A DNA stretch of 64,000 bases from contig CAOLHI010000399.1 of NCBI GenBank assembly GCA_948474755.1, forward strand, positions 248,001 to 312,000, read 5' to 3'. Positions 1-10,430 of this stretch are shown piece after piece. A program made the translations under genes and the position numbers. This DNA is from Ctenosaura bakeri (lineage: Eukaryota > Chordata > Lepidosauria > Squamata > Iguanidae). Numbering within the stretch: the first letter of the stretch is position 1; the number at the start of each line of letters is the position of its first letter. The notes under the pieces are model-generated. The model worked only from the letters and a program-made list of their open reading frames with translations. It was not told the DNA's origin and did no database searches.

Positions 1-739
1 GCACTGGTTGGCTCTACGAGAGGCAGGGTAACGCAGCAGGATATTGTAACCCAATGTTTACGGGGTCAGGCCAAGTCAAGAAGCAAACCATGTTGGAAAT
101 AATGAATGATCTTTATTAAATATAGGCACACAATGTAAGCAACACATGCACACAGATAACTAAGGAAAATAAAGGGGTGAGTATGATAGCGGGATTTTCA
201 GAGGGATAGTAGATTTGGGTGATAAGAAACCTGTTCCTGAAGCCCGGAAAGAATAGAGAGTGATGCTGGGGTTCAATATGGCTCAGCACGTGGAGCTGAG
301 GGGAAGCTCGCCAAGCAAAGTGGCAGCAAGGCGGTCTGAAACTCAGGAGCGATCTGAAGAAGGTCTCGGAATCAGGGGTTTTTATAGAGAGAAATGTAAC
401 TGCAGGCTATGCCGTACTTGGGGAAAACAATGAGTTTTGGGCGCGGGACAAAGCTTTGGAAAGATCAAAATTTAGCAAGATTGAGTTAAGTCCGAATTGA
501 CAAAGAGTTAGCCAGTATGCAAACGCAGAGTGCTTGGCATTTGAGTATTCAGCTTGCCAAGTTACCTGCTCGGGGCAGGGAGTCCTTTGTAAACAGCCTG
601 CATACATAATGAGGGTGTTTGCAGAAAGGTCTTCTAAAGCAGTGATCTGGCTATTTCTGTCCTGCCTGGGTGGAGAATGGAATGTCCAGCGATTAGTGGC
701 CGAGCCTAGTTCTGTGCTTGTCTGGGGGCCTCACAAACA
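1..739 (-). mobile_element. Retroviral-type LTR, partial (cut by window start)
   Basis: Read on the minus strand this is a long terminal repeat of the same family as the one at 5246-6025. Its 5' end is at 739 (TGTTTGTGAGGCC on the minus strand), next to non-LTR sequence from 740. A TATAAAA box lies at about 380-386 and an AATAAA polyadenylation signal at 112-117, in the order expected for U3-R-U5. The U5 sequence around 20-75 closely matches 5865-5935 in reverse complement. The 3' end and any internal region lie outside the window, so it cannot be said whether this is a solo LTR or the 5' LTR of a provirus. No viral coding sequence is visible here. Confidence 0.85.
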
Positions 740-1443
740 CGTGGAGAGGGGTGGTGGAAGAGAGCCAAATTATTGATATCAAAATGATATCTTTATGGTA
801 TCTCCAACGAGGTCTAACCTGCAGTAACATGGTGCTGAATGGTATGGAACACCTGAAGTATAAGAAACCTCTTTGGTTTTGCCAGTTTGTAAGGAACAGG
901 AAAACAAACAAATGAATGAACGAACAAGCAAACAGAAGAAACAATCAAAATTAGTAAAACAAACAAACAAAAAATTACTCTGTCTCCCCCTCTAGTACTC
1001 CATAGTGCCAGCAGACACAAAACATCCATTCCCATAAAAGTAGCTGAGAAACGGAAACACAGACCAGCAACTGCAATGATGTGAGATACTGTAAATTGTC
1101 TTACTCACAGATCTCCCTGCTACATTGTTTTTAGAAATAAGCTGGGGAGGGAAATAAATATAGGAACACCTTGCCTTATTTAAGCAGCTGATTGATGTTC
1201 TTCTTCCTATGAGTAATGGGAAGTGTGACCCCCTTCCCATAAGCAAACTCCAATGTGACAGCCAGAGTTAGGGTCTCTGTCACAATTCCTCTTGCACAGA
1301 GATCACTCCCAGGAGGGGATGTGGTAAGAACATCAGTCTGTTGATTCATGACCAACAGGGGAACAGACTTCTGTTACTAGCAGTGGCTGCTGCCCAGTAA
1401 AAGGGGATTGGGGAACATTCACAGTCCCCAGGTATTCCTTAAG
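740..1443. other. Unassigned sequence
   Basis: AT-rich non-coding sequence. Short reading frames on both strands lack any recognisable domain. An A-rich (AAAC-type) patch lies at 900-972. Nothing else is recognised. Confidence 0.5.
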
Positions 1444-1454
1444 CTAGTGAATAC

Positions 1455-1643
1455 ATTGTTGTCGTTGCTGGGTGCCCAAGTTGTTTCTGACTTATGGTGG
1501 CTCTAAGGCAAACCTATTACAAGGTTTTCAGGGGCTGAGTATGTGTGACACACCCAATGAATTTCCCATGGCCGAGTGGGGAATCAAACCCTGGTCTCCA
1601 GAGTTGCAGTCCAATACTCAAACCACTATACCACACTGGCTCT
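1455..1643 (-). mobile_element. tRNA-derived SINE with (AAC)-type tail, complete
   Basis: The right end read on the minus strand is a tRNA-like head (box A region 'GTGGTATAGTGGTTTGAG', box B region 'GGGTTTGATTCC'). It is followed by the SINE body and a tail equivalent to 'GGCACCCAGCAACGACAAC'. A perfect 11-bp target-site duplication, ctagtgaatac, flanks it at 1444-1454 and 1644-1654, so the copy is full length. The same family is seen at about 9070, 10272, 19002, 22612, 33788, 37476 and 59625. Its tail resembles Bov-B-mobilised squamate SINEs (Sauria type); that family name is from memory. Confidence 0.85.
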
Positions 1644-1654
1644 CTAGTGAATAC

Positions 1655-2789
1655 TGTGAATTGTGAAAATGAACCAGTCACCAATGTGTAATTCTAAGTT
1701 GTGCATTTGTGACTGCCTTAGTGAATTCCAGCCTCCCCCCAGTTCATCCCGTTTCTGATATTGGAACTGCTGGGTTGAGAGAAACTGTGGGTGCAGCTCC
1801 CATAATCTGTGTGATCTTAAAGACATGACACACAGGGTAGTATTTTCTTCGAACTATATTCCAAGATGTGTTTTGGATACTTTGTGCAAAAATAAAAAAA
1901 TAAAAATAAAAATGGAGGCATTTAGACATCTTGTAATTCCAGAGAATGTTGATGTTGGATTTATAACTTGGCAACAAATACTGAATAGTAATGTTGTCCT
2001 TCCTCATCCGTGGGAGAGTAGGGACTGGGAGGTGGTGGCAGTAGCATGATATGGGCATCTACCATGAGTGAGACCTCTGCTTATGTAGCTTGTGTCCAAT
2101 TTTGGACATCTCTGTCTTTAATCCCCCATACTGTTTCCTAATCTTCTGAAGAAGTGGGTGTGCAGGGGAAGAAAGACCAAAAAGAAAAAAAAAGAAAAAG
2201 AAAAGAAATAGTCCCCTTCCACCAGCCACCATTTTTGAGTGTTTCTTAGGATCAAAGCTGGAGCCTCTTACCACTGCAAGCAAGTGGAGATTGTTGCCTA
2301 TCCTGGGTATTTTCCCTGTTTCCCATTGTCAAACTATTCCATCCTCCTCCTACTCCAGGCCCTCCCAACTCCATTATACCTCTTCAGATTCAGAAACAGC
2401 AAACATTTATTTTTCCATTCTGTTTGCTCTTTTCTCTCCATCCCATCTGTTTTACACAACTAAGCTGATCATTCAGTTTTTCCAGTCTGTGTTTTTTGAC
2501 TATATCCACTGTCCTACCTTTGTTTTTTTTAAAACAAATAAAGTTTAACACTATATTGATGTATTTATGTCACAGCTATAATCTCCTGTTTATGAGTATT
2601 CACCAGCAATTAACATTGTTACGTCCATGGTCCAGGCCCACATTGGTCCTTACAGCACTAGCTGGCAAACACTTTCCTTTCCTTGTCTATTGTTAATCTT
2701 TACCTAACATTCTCATACAGACACTTCTTAGAGAATGGGCCTTGTAAGCATAGCAGCAGTTCAAACTTTTTACTGTAGAACTTAGAAAA
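1655..2789. other. Unassigned sequence
   Basis: No recognisable gene or repeat family. It contains A-rich runs at 1889-1912 and 2180-2208 and a T-rich run near 2521-2530. Short open frames here are explained by these runs. Confidence 0.5.
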
Positions 2790-3036
2790 GCTGCTTTTTA
2801 GGAGTATGACTCCCAGAATCTGTCAACCAATGACCATAACCATTCCCACACTACACTCTTATAGCGAGATTATTCTACTTTCAACACCCTATGGAATCCT
2901 GGTTTTGCAGTTTAGGGAGGGGCTGACTGCCTATACTCTCTCTATGCTCTCTGGCTATAAGAGTGTAGTGAGGAAATGACCCATATTGCCTGGGGAATTC
3001 TGAGAGTTGTAGTGCCAGAAAAGAAACCTTCCCAGA
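2790..3036. mobile_element. Palindromic 'actcccagaat' repeat split by a MITE
   Basis: The left arm (2790-2838) carries 'gtatgactcccagaat' and the right arm (2986-3036) carries 'attctgagagttgtag', which is roughly its reverse complement. Together they form the 'actacaactcccagaatccc' foldback seen in several other places in this window. The MITE at 2839-2982 interrupts it near the centre of the palindrome. Confidence 0.5.
2839..2982. mobile_element. PIF/Harbinger-type palindromic MITE
   Basis: The two halves are inverted repeats: 'cacactacactcttatag' at the left pairs with 'ctataagagtgtagtg' at the right. The internal motif 'caccctatggaatcctgg' is typical of this family. It is flanked by the 3-bp direct repeat ATA (2836-2838 and 2983-2985). 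Related copies are at 13075, 13831, 16067, 25433, 31070, 34876, 46228 and 50335. No coding capacity. Confidence 0.7.
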
Positions 3037-3207
3037 CTCTGGACTTGGGGACATTGTGCTTAGGTTCATACATTCTCCAGGAGCCAGTACTTAAACAGTA
3101 TGGTGAAGGAGTTAGTTGTGCAAGCTCCTGTTGTCCAACACACAGAGGATAACCTTCCATGTAAAGGCCAAAAGTAATGAGAGGTTTGTCACAGGTAAAT
3201 TACTTGC

Positions 3208-3210
<3 letters not shown>

Positions 3211-3238
<28 letters not shown>
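3211..3238. repeat. (CA)n microsatellite
   Basis: Uninterrupted ACACAC tract of about 28 bp. The minus-strand frame through it reads as CVCVCV and is not a gene. Confidence 0.97.
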
Positions 3239-3241
<3 letters not shown>

Positions 3242-4889
3242 CTCTGCACAGTACACTGGTGATGAACCTGCTTAAGATGCTGATCCTGTCTATGCAAACT
3301 CTAGATGTAAATGGGCTGACTTTCACAGGTAATGTGGTAGTATGTGATAGAATATGGATAAGAGCTTTCCCATGACCTCTATCCTGTCTCTTTTACCCTT
3401 GAGCCAGAGCTGTCTTACAGGCAGGCACTAGCCGTTCAATTTCTCTTCTCTCTTTAAAGTGGGATGCATTGCACAAGCAGAGCCTCCATTGTGATCCAGT
3501 GTCTGCATGGCCCAAAAGGATTTACAATTACACCGCTCTTCTACCATTTTTTCTCAGAACTGGCTCCAGAAAGGGTATGAACAATTTTCAAAAACTTGGC
3601 AATAAAGTGCTTCCAGGCCTTACTTGCCCTTCTCACCTCATCTTGTACTATTTTGCACCAGAAATGTTTCCATTTCTGTTATTTGAGGGTCTACTAGTTA
3701 AGGTGCCCAGAGGTATTGCTGGGAATCCACAAACCTCCATCCTTGCAAGGAAGTACAGTGGGTTACTTTGCTCCCTTCTTAAAATGGTGGGAGATAACCA
3801 GGACTGCACTTTGAAAACAGTCCTGCTGTAAAAATAGTGCTGTTGAGAGCACAAGAAAAGCTTTGTTTTGCTAGCTCAGACCAGAGCCAAAAAGCTGATG
3901 AGGAACTGAGAAACCATGTGGAGAAGGAGAGAAATTTTTATATCTTTATAGCATCTTGCATATGCTTGTGCTTATAACAACAGCCATACATTGCAACATG
4001 CAGACAGGCACTCATTAATGCTGCAACCACTCATTTAAGAGTAAAGCTAATGTCTGAGGAAAAGCAGCATGCGACTGGCTGATGTATTATTGCCAAACTA
4101 ATTTGCACAGATTCTCAATAGCAGTGCTTGCCAGATACAGAAAGTTTCCATAACAGTGGAATTAAAATCAGTTCAATTTTCATGCATGGAACTATTCTGT
4201 TTGCTGCCTGAACAGGAGACAAAGCTTAGCCTCACTCTGGTGTTGAAGGCACAGTGCTTTATATCAGTGAAATCTGAGAATACTTCCAGAAATTCCACTG
4301 CCTTTGTGTGCGCAGCCCTGCGGGATTAAAAAATGAGGGCCCTATGCTGTGCTGAAGCAATTCTGAGGTCCTGCAATTGAAAGCTTACGAAAGTTCTGTG
4401 TCTCTGTAAGATTAATGACAATGTAAAATTTTTGAGAGTGGAGCACTTTGAAAGTCAGAACCAGAGCCTGGTGAAATTTGAACTGTGCCGTCCCAATCCC
4501 CGTACCCACTGTCGCCCTGTACCCACAAACCAATAGGTTAGGTGTAACTTAGCATTAACAATCCATATGTAAAACAATTTTTATGATATTTAGAATTTCT
4601 ACTGCATCCCTATCCATTATCTAGCATCAAGTAGCAAAAAACAGTTCTGGTCCTGTAACTGTTGGCAACCCCTTCTAAAGTGAAAGTACGTAGTACCCTA
4701 GGACCCATCAAGATGTTCTGGCACATGACAGAAAAATCCCTCAAGCATCATTCTGCCACCTTGTCCATTAAAAATACCATAATAACAAATTAAATAACTA
4801 GTAATTTGTTGCTGTTTCATGATGGCCAATATTTACTGTCTCAGGTAACTGCCTTGTCCCTAGTGATAGGATACTCTCTACTGGCAGTC
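3239..4889. other. Unassigned sequence
   Basis: No recognised repeat or exon. The longest open frame (3469-3831 plus, 120 codons) shows no domain, signal peptide or sequence I recognise, and no flanking splice signals, so it is not called as a gene. Confidence 0.45.
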
Positions 4890-4892
4890 ATT

Positions 4893-5046
4893 TGTGGGGA
4901 AGGGCTACAGTTCAGTGATAGAGCACATGCTCTGGGGGTAAAAGGTTTTAGGTTCAGTTTCTTGCTGACTGGCTGGGCAGGAAAACTTCCTTTAACCCTG
5001 GTTGTTGGCTACCAGTCACTGTAGAAAAGTTGGAACCGACAGTAGA
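4893..5046 (+). mobile_element. tRNA-derived SINE fragment (second tRNA-SINE family)
   Basis: The sequence starts 'ggggaagggctacagttcag' and continues 'tgatagagcacatgctctg', a degenerate box A of a tRNA-like promoter. A box B-like 'ggttcagtttc' lies about 40 bp further on. The rest resembles the body of a common squamate and turtle tRNA-SINE, truncated at about 5046. It is a different family from the (AAC)-tailed SINEs. Homology is by eye. Confidence 0.65.
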
Positions 5047-5576
5047 AAAGTTTGCAAGACTTGAGCAGGGCACTTGATGAGACCTTTTTTGGCCCTTTTG
5101 CAGCACCCTCCCATCCCACCATGGGGCTTCTGCATGATGTTGTCACTGTCCCATTGTTACTATGGTTCAGGCCTACCAGGTGATTGCACTAGATATCTCT
5201 TTTGATATCAAATCATTTGACCTTTCTCTGCCACCTCACTCCATGTGTTTGCGAGGCCACTGGACAGGCATGTACACAGGTGCGGCTGGTAAGTGCTGGG
5301 CATTCCAACTCCCACTTAGGCAGGCAGATTAACGCTACTCCGTTGCTTCAGGGACCTCTCTTGCAGACACCCATTACTTAAGCGCGACTCTATACAAAGA
5401 CGTTCGGCCTCGAGCCAACGCCCTTACAATGCCAAGCTATTTGCATACCGGCTACGCTATTGTCAAACCTGCACTAAGCCGATCATGTAAAACTTGACCT
5501 TTCCCAAAGCTTTGTCCTGCTCCAAACTCGCATTATTCTCACTGAGTATGGAATGGCCTGTAGGCACAATCCACCC

Positions 5577-5583
5577 TATAAAA
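5577..5583 (+). promoter_or_regulatory. LTR TATA box
   Basis: TATAAAA within the LTR. The matching position in the minus-strand LTR (380-386) is also TATAAAA, so the core promoter is conserved between the copies. Whether it is active now is unknown. Confidence 0.7.
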
Positions 5584-5826
5584 ACTCCCCGATTCCGAGA
5601 CCACCTCGGATCGCTCGTTCACCCACCTCAGATCGCTCCTGAGTTCCATCCAGCCTTGCTGTCGTTTTGTCCAGAGAGCTCTCCTTGGCCTCTACACTGA
5701 GTTTCTTCCTGCTTCTTCAGGACTACGAGAAAAGGTGTCGTATCACCCATTTCCCCTGAAAACTCTTATTTCTAATTTCTAAGTTAGCTGTGCATTTGTG
5801 GTGTCTTTAATGTTTGTTTGTCCTTT

Positions 5827-5832
5827 AATAAA
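5827..5832 (+). terminator. LTR polyadenylation signal
   Basis: AATAAA about 250 bp downstream of the LTR TATA box. It matches the AATAAA of the minus-strand LTR (112-117), which marks the end of the R region. Confidence 0.7.
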
Positions 5833-6639
5833 GATATCATTCGCTATTTTAAAACTGTCTGATGGCTCTTCTGACCTGACCCCATAGACATTGGGTTACA
5901 AGATCCCTGCTAAGTTACCCTGCCTCTCTCTAGCTTAAGAGAGTGCTCGAGCTAATTTCCCCATCTTGTGTTTTTATTTGGTTGTTTAGGCACCCCTCCC
6001 GGAACCCTCAGAGAACAGGGTAACACCATCCTTCTCCCATCCCCAGGCAGTGTGATGATGGGTTAAATCATTGACAGGGTTTCCCCATCAATTTCCTGCA
6101 ATTGCACCACCATCCTGCACTCACCTGTCCTGAGGAAGCCCTGGAAGCACAATGGCTGCACTTCTTGCCCCAGCACAGCCTGGGAAAGTACCCAACTGCA
6201 CTGCAGAAAGACGAGGCATGACCATTGCGCTCCCTTCCACAGGGAGCCAGCTAGTGTGGAGGGGAGCGCTCCTGTCACGCTCCCTTCCCAGCACAGCTAC
6301 TGCTGGGATCTCCACCAGATGACTTTGCCAAGAGGTAGGGTGCAGAAAAGGCCCAAGGATCTTGGAGGTATCTCATCCCTAGGATCGCCATAAGTCAAAG
6401 TCAATTTGAAGGCAAACAACAGTAGTGTGGTTTTGTGGAAGATAGTCCAATAACTTGTCTCATTGTAAGACAAGTCCTATTGTTCTAATCCAGGCACATA
6501 TTTCCTTAGTACCCTCATGGAATTCCACTTTTACTGTTGAATATTGAACTCTGGAACAGGTTGTAAAGAACCATTCTTGATTTTGGAATTGAACTGTTTA
6601 CCTGTATAACAGTGCAATCATGCAGAGGAAGTACTCTAT

Positions 6640-6905
6640 GTTTCCAGTATTTCACTGATGAAACCTGGGGCGTATATGGCCAAGCAACATCAAAGTGTGG
6701 TCAAGAGAGCAAAAGTCGTAAATGAGGAATAACGCGATAGCTAGAAGAGGCTGCACTACTTTGCTTTTGCCTAAGCCTACTGAGAAGCGTAAGAAAAACT
6801 GGGACATTTTAAAAGCAGTCAAAAAAAAATGAGATGACAGAGAGTTAATCAGGACTATCCTTTCCAAATTGGGGCAGTTGGAGAGTATGGTACTCAGAAA
6901 TAAGA
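6640..6905. repeat. Unassigned interspersed repeat 'R2', copy 1
   Basis: This segment matches 60885-61190 over its length, with indels. Shared blocks include 'ccaagcaacatca', 'gcagtttgcttttgcct'-like text, 'agttaatcaggact' and 'gacagag'. I do not recognise the family. No domain is visible in the frames through it, so it may be a non-autonomous element or a transposon end. Confidence 0.6.
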
Positions 6906-8280
6906 TTCATGGATATCAGTGAGATTACTTCTTGAATGTATGTACTAGAGTCAACCTTAATCAACACACTACACTTTTGTTTGCTTGAAGAGGGTCTCCT
7001 CTCTCACTCAGGCCTAACAAGAACCAGAATTTCTTTCTGGCTGATTTGGTTTTATACTGTTCCCAGATCCTATGTTCATGGGTACATTATTTAGCTGTGA
7101 CACTGGCTCAGAGCCCAGGACACTATCTTTAAAGTAATTACGATTACAATTATAGTTCCAAGACCACCCCAAGGTAGTTAGCTGCTCTTACAGTAGGCAT
7201 TTGAAAAAGTTACACTGTGGCCTGAATTGTTAGCCCCAAGTAGGGTAGACCCACTGAATCAACAGGATTTCCCTATGTGTTGACTCATCATTCAGCAACA
7301 TTCAGTCACTCAGCTCTAGTTGGGATTAATCAGGAGGATTCAGGCTTGTAGCTTTTTTGATAATTAGGAAAGTTACTTTATTTACTTAAAATGTGTATCT
7401 GAATGCTTCAAGCTGCTGGTCTGTCATAAAAAACAGGATTCTCCTCCAGCCCACCTTGTTACTATCTCAACATTCACAACAAGACATGAGACAGCAGTGT
7501 AAGGCAGCCGTTGAACCACACTGCTGCTGCTATAAAAGTAATTTAAAAGTTACAGTTAAACTATAAAAAGAAGAAAACTTTAAATTGCAGTCATAGTTTA
7601 ATGTAATTAAAATGTTGTTACTGGGAAAAAGAATTAATGACAAGTAAACCATCATTTTTAATTAGTTGTTTCCAGGTTCTGAGCTGGCTCAACATTTGTC
7701 CTTATTCTGCTGTCTTCCTGGCTCCTTACTCTGGCTCTTGTTGGCCACTGTCTCTTGCATCTCACCTCTTTCCTCTTCCAGCAGTGTATACTTGCATTTG
7801 GGTTATGATCCCACAAAGATTCTCAAAGACAGTGTGTGGCTGTTTCAGACAGAACAAAGGAGCAATATTTTCCTTATCTTTCTTTAAATTAATTTATCTC
7901 CAGCCTTTCTCCCAGCACAAGATTCAGGGTTGCAAATAGAGGAAGCAACTTGCATTTTCAATATAACATTCAATTAGGGAGTTTATGTGGTGCCCTCATG
8001 GAGATGTGCATGAGTTCTCCATACATGCAGAACTCATCAGTCAAAAGGAGATGCATACATTCTCCCTAAGGGACTTTGACAGAAAAGACAGACACAGGAT
8101 GTGTTAATCACTCATGCTTCTGCTCTACAACTTGTTATAACACCCACAATTGTCGGTAGTGCCGACTGTATTTTCTCCACTCCTACTGGTTCTTTTTTGA
8201 AGAGAAAAGTGGTAAAAAGAAGGGGAATCCTTATAAACTGTGGTGCCTCTAGATTTCTAGGGTGGCATCTTTTGGATATC
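6906..8280. other. Mostly unassigned; contains a foldback at 7225-7355
   Basis: AT-rich non-coding sequence. The frames at 7637-7939 have no recognisable domain. Apart from the foldback listed separately, nothing is recognised. Confidence 0.45.
7225..7355. mobile_element. Foldback repeat, same type as 38055-38170
   Basis: The left arm 'gtagggtagacccactgaat' pairs imperfectly with the right arm 'attcagtcactcagctcta', with 'cctatgtgttgactcatc' between. The copy at 38055-38170 has the same layout. It is probably an old MITE of unknown superfamily. Confidence 0.45.
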
Positions 8281-8285
8281 ATGAA

Positions 8286-8370
8286 ATTATAGGGCTGGAA
8301 AAAACCACAAGGGTCATTGAGTCCAGTCCCTTGCCATGGAAAAATACACCATCAAAGCATTAATAAGAAG
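8286..8370 (-). mobile_element. CR1 LINE 3'-end fragment
   Basis: The sequence 'tatagggctggaaaaaacca' followed by 'gggtcattgagtccagtccc' is the minus-strand form of the CR1 3' end, also seen at 43744, 58700 and 63678. It is heavily truncated. Confidence 0.65.
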
Positions 8371-9069
8371 TTCTCTTTGCCTTCTTTCTTCTATATCTCT
8401 TTTCTTTCACTGCCTTAAGTTCAGCTTGAACTTTTGAACCCATGATTTGAATGGTTCAAAATTCTGCAAAAGGTGTTTGCCCATCCCTAGTGGCAAAATC
8501 TATTTGGAACTATCTATGTTCATCACAACACTCTCAAAACAGATGAGAAAAGCTCCAAGTCTGTGAAATATATTCTAACTGAAAAGATAAAATAAAGCCA
8601 AGGCTCCCTGTAACATATGGAAACAAACAACATATCCAGGGAAGAGAGATGTTTTTCATGTAATTTTTATGTCTGTTCAATTGGCTGCAAGTAAGCTCAG
8701 CTATAAAGACTTTCCTGTTCTGTGTGCCATTTTTCAGAGCCAAAGTGTTACAAGGCAAGTTCATTCCTAATAATATACCAGTTCTGAAACAGCTTAGCCC
8801 CAACATTAATCAGATGTGATCAAAATGTCAAGAGGGTCTTAAAAGACAGTCAGGTATCACCTCTGGGTCAAGGCGTTTGAAGTTTCAGTAAATGCAGGTG
8901 AATTGGATTAGAAATGTTTGCACTGACTAAAGTTTATTGAAACTTATGTGGGGAGACATTTATTACCCAGAAACAATCCACCGTTCTTCAGAGCTGAATT
9001 GGATTCAGCCTATATGATGTCTGCTACTAGACCCTTAATAAATGCTAGTGATTCGAGATGAGAAGAGGC

Positions 9070-9262
9070 TGTTGTTGTTGTTACTGTGTGCCTTCAAGTT
9101 GTTTCTGACTTATGGCAATCCTAAGGTGAACCTACCACTGAAGGTGAGAGTGTGTAATGTACCCAAAGTCACCTAGTGGGTTTCCATGGCCAAACAGGCA
9201 ATTGAACTGTGGTCTCCAGAGTTGTAATCCAATGCTCAAACCACTATACCATAATGCCTCTT
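9070..9262 (-). mobile_element. tRNA-derived SINE with (AAC)n tail
   Basis: The tail is (GTT)n at 9070-9081, followed by 'gtgtgccttcaagttgtttc' and 'tgacttatggcaatcctaag'. The tRNA-like head is at 9225-9262 ('aatgctcaaaccactatacc'). It is nearly full length and the same family as 1455-1643. Confidence 0.85.
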
Positions 9263-9453
9263 TATCTTCTATTCATTGTCTTGTATCTTACATGCAAAAC
9301 TGTTTTGGAATCAAAGTTTCAGCCTGCTTCCATATTGCTCCTGCATGCATATTAAAAGAAAGGACTTAAGGGTTAAGAGAGTGGCTATGTGTCCTGCTTT
9401 ACAGAGGACAGCCTTTTTTTCAAGGTCTCTTTGAAAATAGCTTTTTCAGTACT

Positions 9454-9786
9454 ACAGTGAGCCCTCTACTTTCACAGGGGTTAGGAGGACAAGACCTCCA
9501 TGAAAGTGGAAAAAACATGAAATCAAAATCAAAATCACTAATGTGGTTTTTCTTACTTGAGAACACTTCTGTATGAATCTGCAGGTCCTCCCACACAATT
9601 CTCTGGTCAACTTCCAGTGGAGATGGGCCATAAAGTCATGGTGGAAGATCTAGGGATTCCTAGAGCACATATTTTTTTTCCATGGCAAGGATAAATGGGG
9701 TAAGATTTTTAAATAAATAAATAATAACCCCACAAATAATCAAATCTGCGAGTGCTGTTCCCACAAATGTGGAGGGCCAATTGTAT
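9454..9786. mobile_element. Mariner-like MITE with TA flanks
   Basis: The left end 'tacagtgagccctctacttt' pairs with the right end 'atgtggagggccaattgta', giving 'CAGTTGGCCCTCC'-like inverted termini next to TA on both sides. This is the signature of Tc1/mariner (Tigger-like) elements. The interior contains inverted patches and an AAATAAAT run, and there is no transposase. Confidence 0.7.
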
Positions 9787-10271
9787 AATAAATGACATAT
9801 TGGTACTAAATTGGGAGATTTAACTTGTTTGGTATTTTATTGATGTGTGTTTTATGTTTATAAACTGCCTCAAGGGTATTTGCTAGTTGGGTGCTATAGA
9901 AATTTGAGGAAGAAAGAAGGTAAGATTTGAAGATGTTCTCACTTTGAAGAGTAGTTAATCTAAAATCTAGTCCCAAGATTAAAAATATATTAGAAAAGAG
10001 AGAACAGAGGCTTTGAAGTTGCCCATCAACAGTTGTGCCTGGACAACATTAGGTCAACTTACTCCTCCACTGTGGTAAGATGCATTGTATTTCTATGTAA
10101 ACTATATATATTTCTAAATATATTTCTATACATATAAATTAGCATATGCAAATATTAATAAAATTAGCTTTTTGGGGTGATATGTGTCCTTTTTTGGTCA
10201 GGTCTAAGTACTGATCCTACTGGCTGAAACTTTGTAGGTGGTAAGATATGAGACTAGTGTGGAATGCCTAA

Positions 10272-10430
10272 GTTGTTGTTGTTGTTGTTATTGTTGTTGT
10301 GTGCCTTCAAGTCATTTCCAATTTATGCCAACCCTAAGGTGAACCTATCATGGTGTTTTATGGGGGCTGAGAGTGTGTGATGCACCCATTGGGTTTCCAT
10401 GGCCAAATGGGGAATTGAATCCTGGTCTTT
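10272..10430 (-). mobile_element. tRNA-derived SINE, 5' truncated
   Basis: A (GTT)n tail at 10274-10300 is followed by 'gtgtgccttcaagtcatttc' and 'caaccctaaggtgaacctat'. The copy stops inside the box B region at 'cctggtctt', so the tRNA head is mostly missing. Confidence 0.8.

Larger units (their letters stand above)
5246..6025 (+). mobile_element. Solo retroviral-type LTR, 780 bp
   Basis: The element begins TGTTTGCGAGG and ends GGGTAACA, giving the inverted termini TGTT...AACA. It is flanked by near-identical 5-bp repeats (ccatg at 5241-5245, ccatc at 6026-6030). A TATAAAA box is at 5577-5583 and an AATAAA signal at 5827-5832, so transcription would start near 5605 with an R region of roughly 240 nt. 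A single LTR with its own target duplication is the product of recombination between the two LTRs of a provirus. It belongs to the same family as 1-739 but in the opposite orientation, and it sits inside an older DNA transposon. No viral genes remain here. Confidence 0.88.
5091..6353 (-). mobile_element. GGCC-ended DNA transposon (46413 family), split by an LTR
   Basis: The two flanks of the LTR at 5246-6025 are halves of one element. The left part (5091-5240) starts 'ggcccttttgcagcaccctc' and the right part (6031-6353) ends 'gtagggtgcagaaaaggcc'. Read on the minus strand the two parts align in order with the uninterrupted copy at 46413-46829. Shared blocks include 'ctttcccaggctg' and 'gtgtggaggggagcgctcc', and the GGCC termini also match. 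There is no open reading frame for a transposase. The flanking target duplication is unclear. Confidence 0.7.

Noticed and set aside
1472..1666. Possible tRNA gene or coding frame
   Set aside because: The tRNA-like head belongs to a SINE with a perfect 11-bp target duplication; it has no complete cloverleaf.
2059..2283. Minus-strand frame with a poly-Phe run
   Set aside because: It is a translation of an A-rich run (AAAGAAAAAG type).
3469..3831. 120-codon plus-strand frame
   Set aside because: No domain, no splice context, no similarity I can recognise, and an opposing frame overlaps it.
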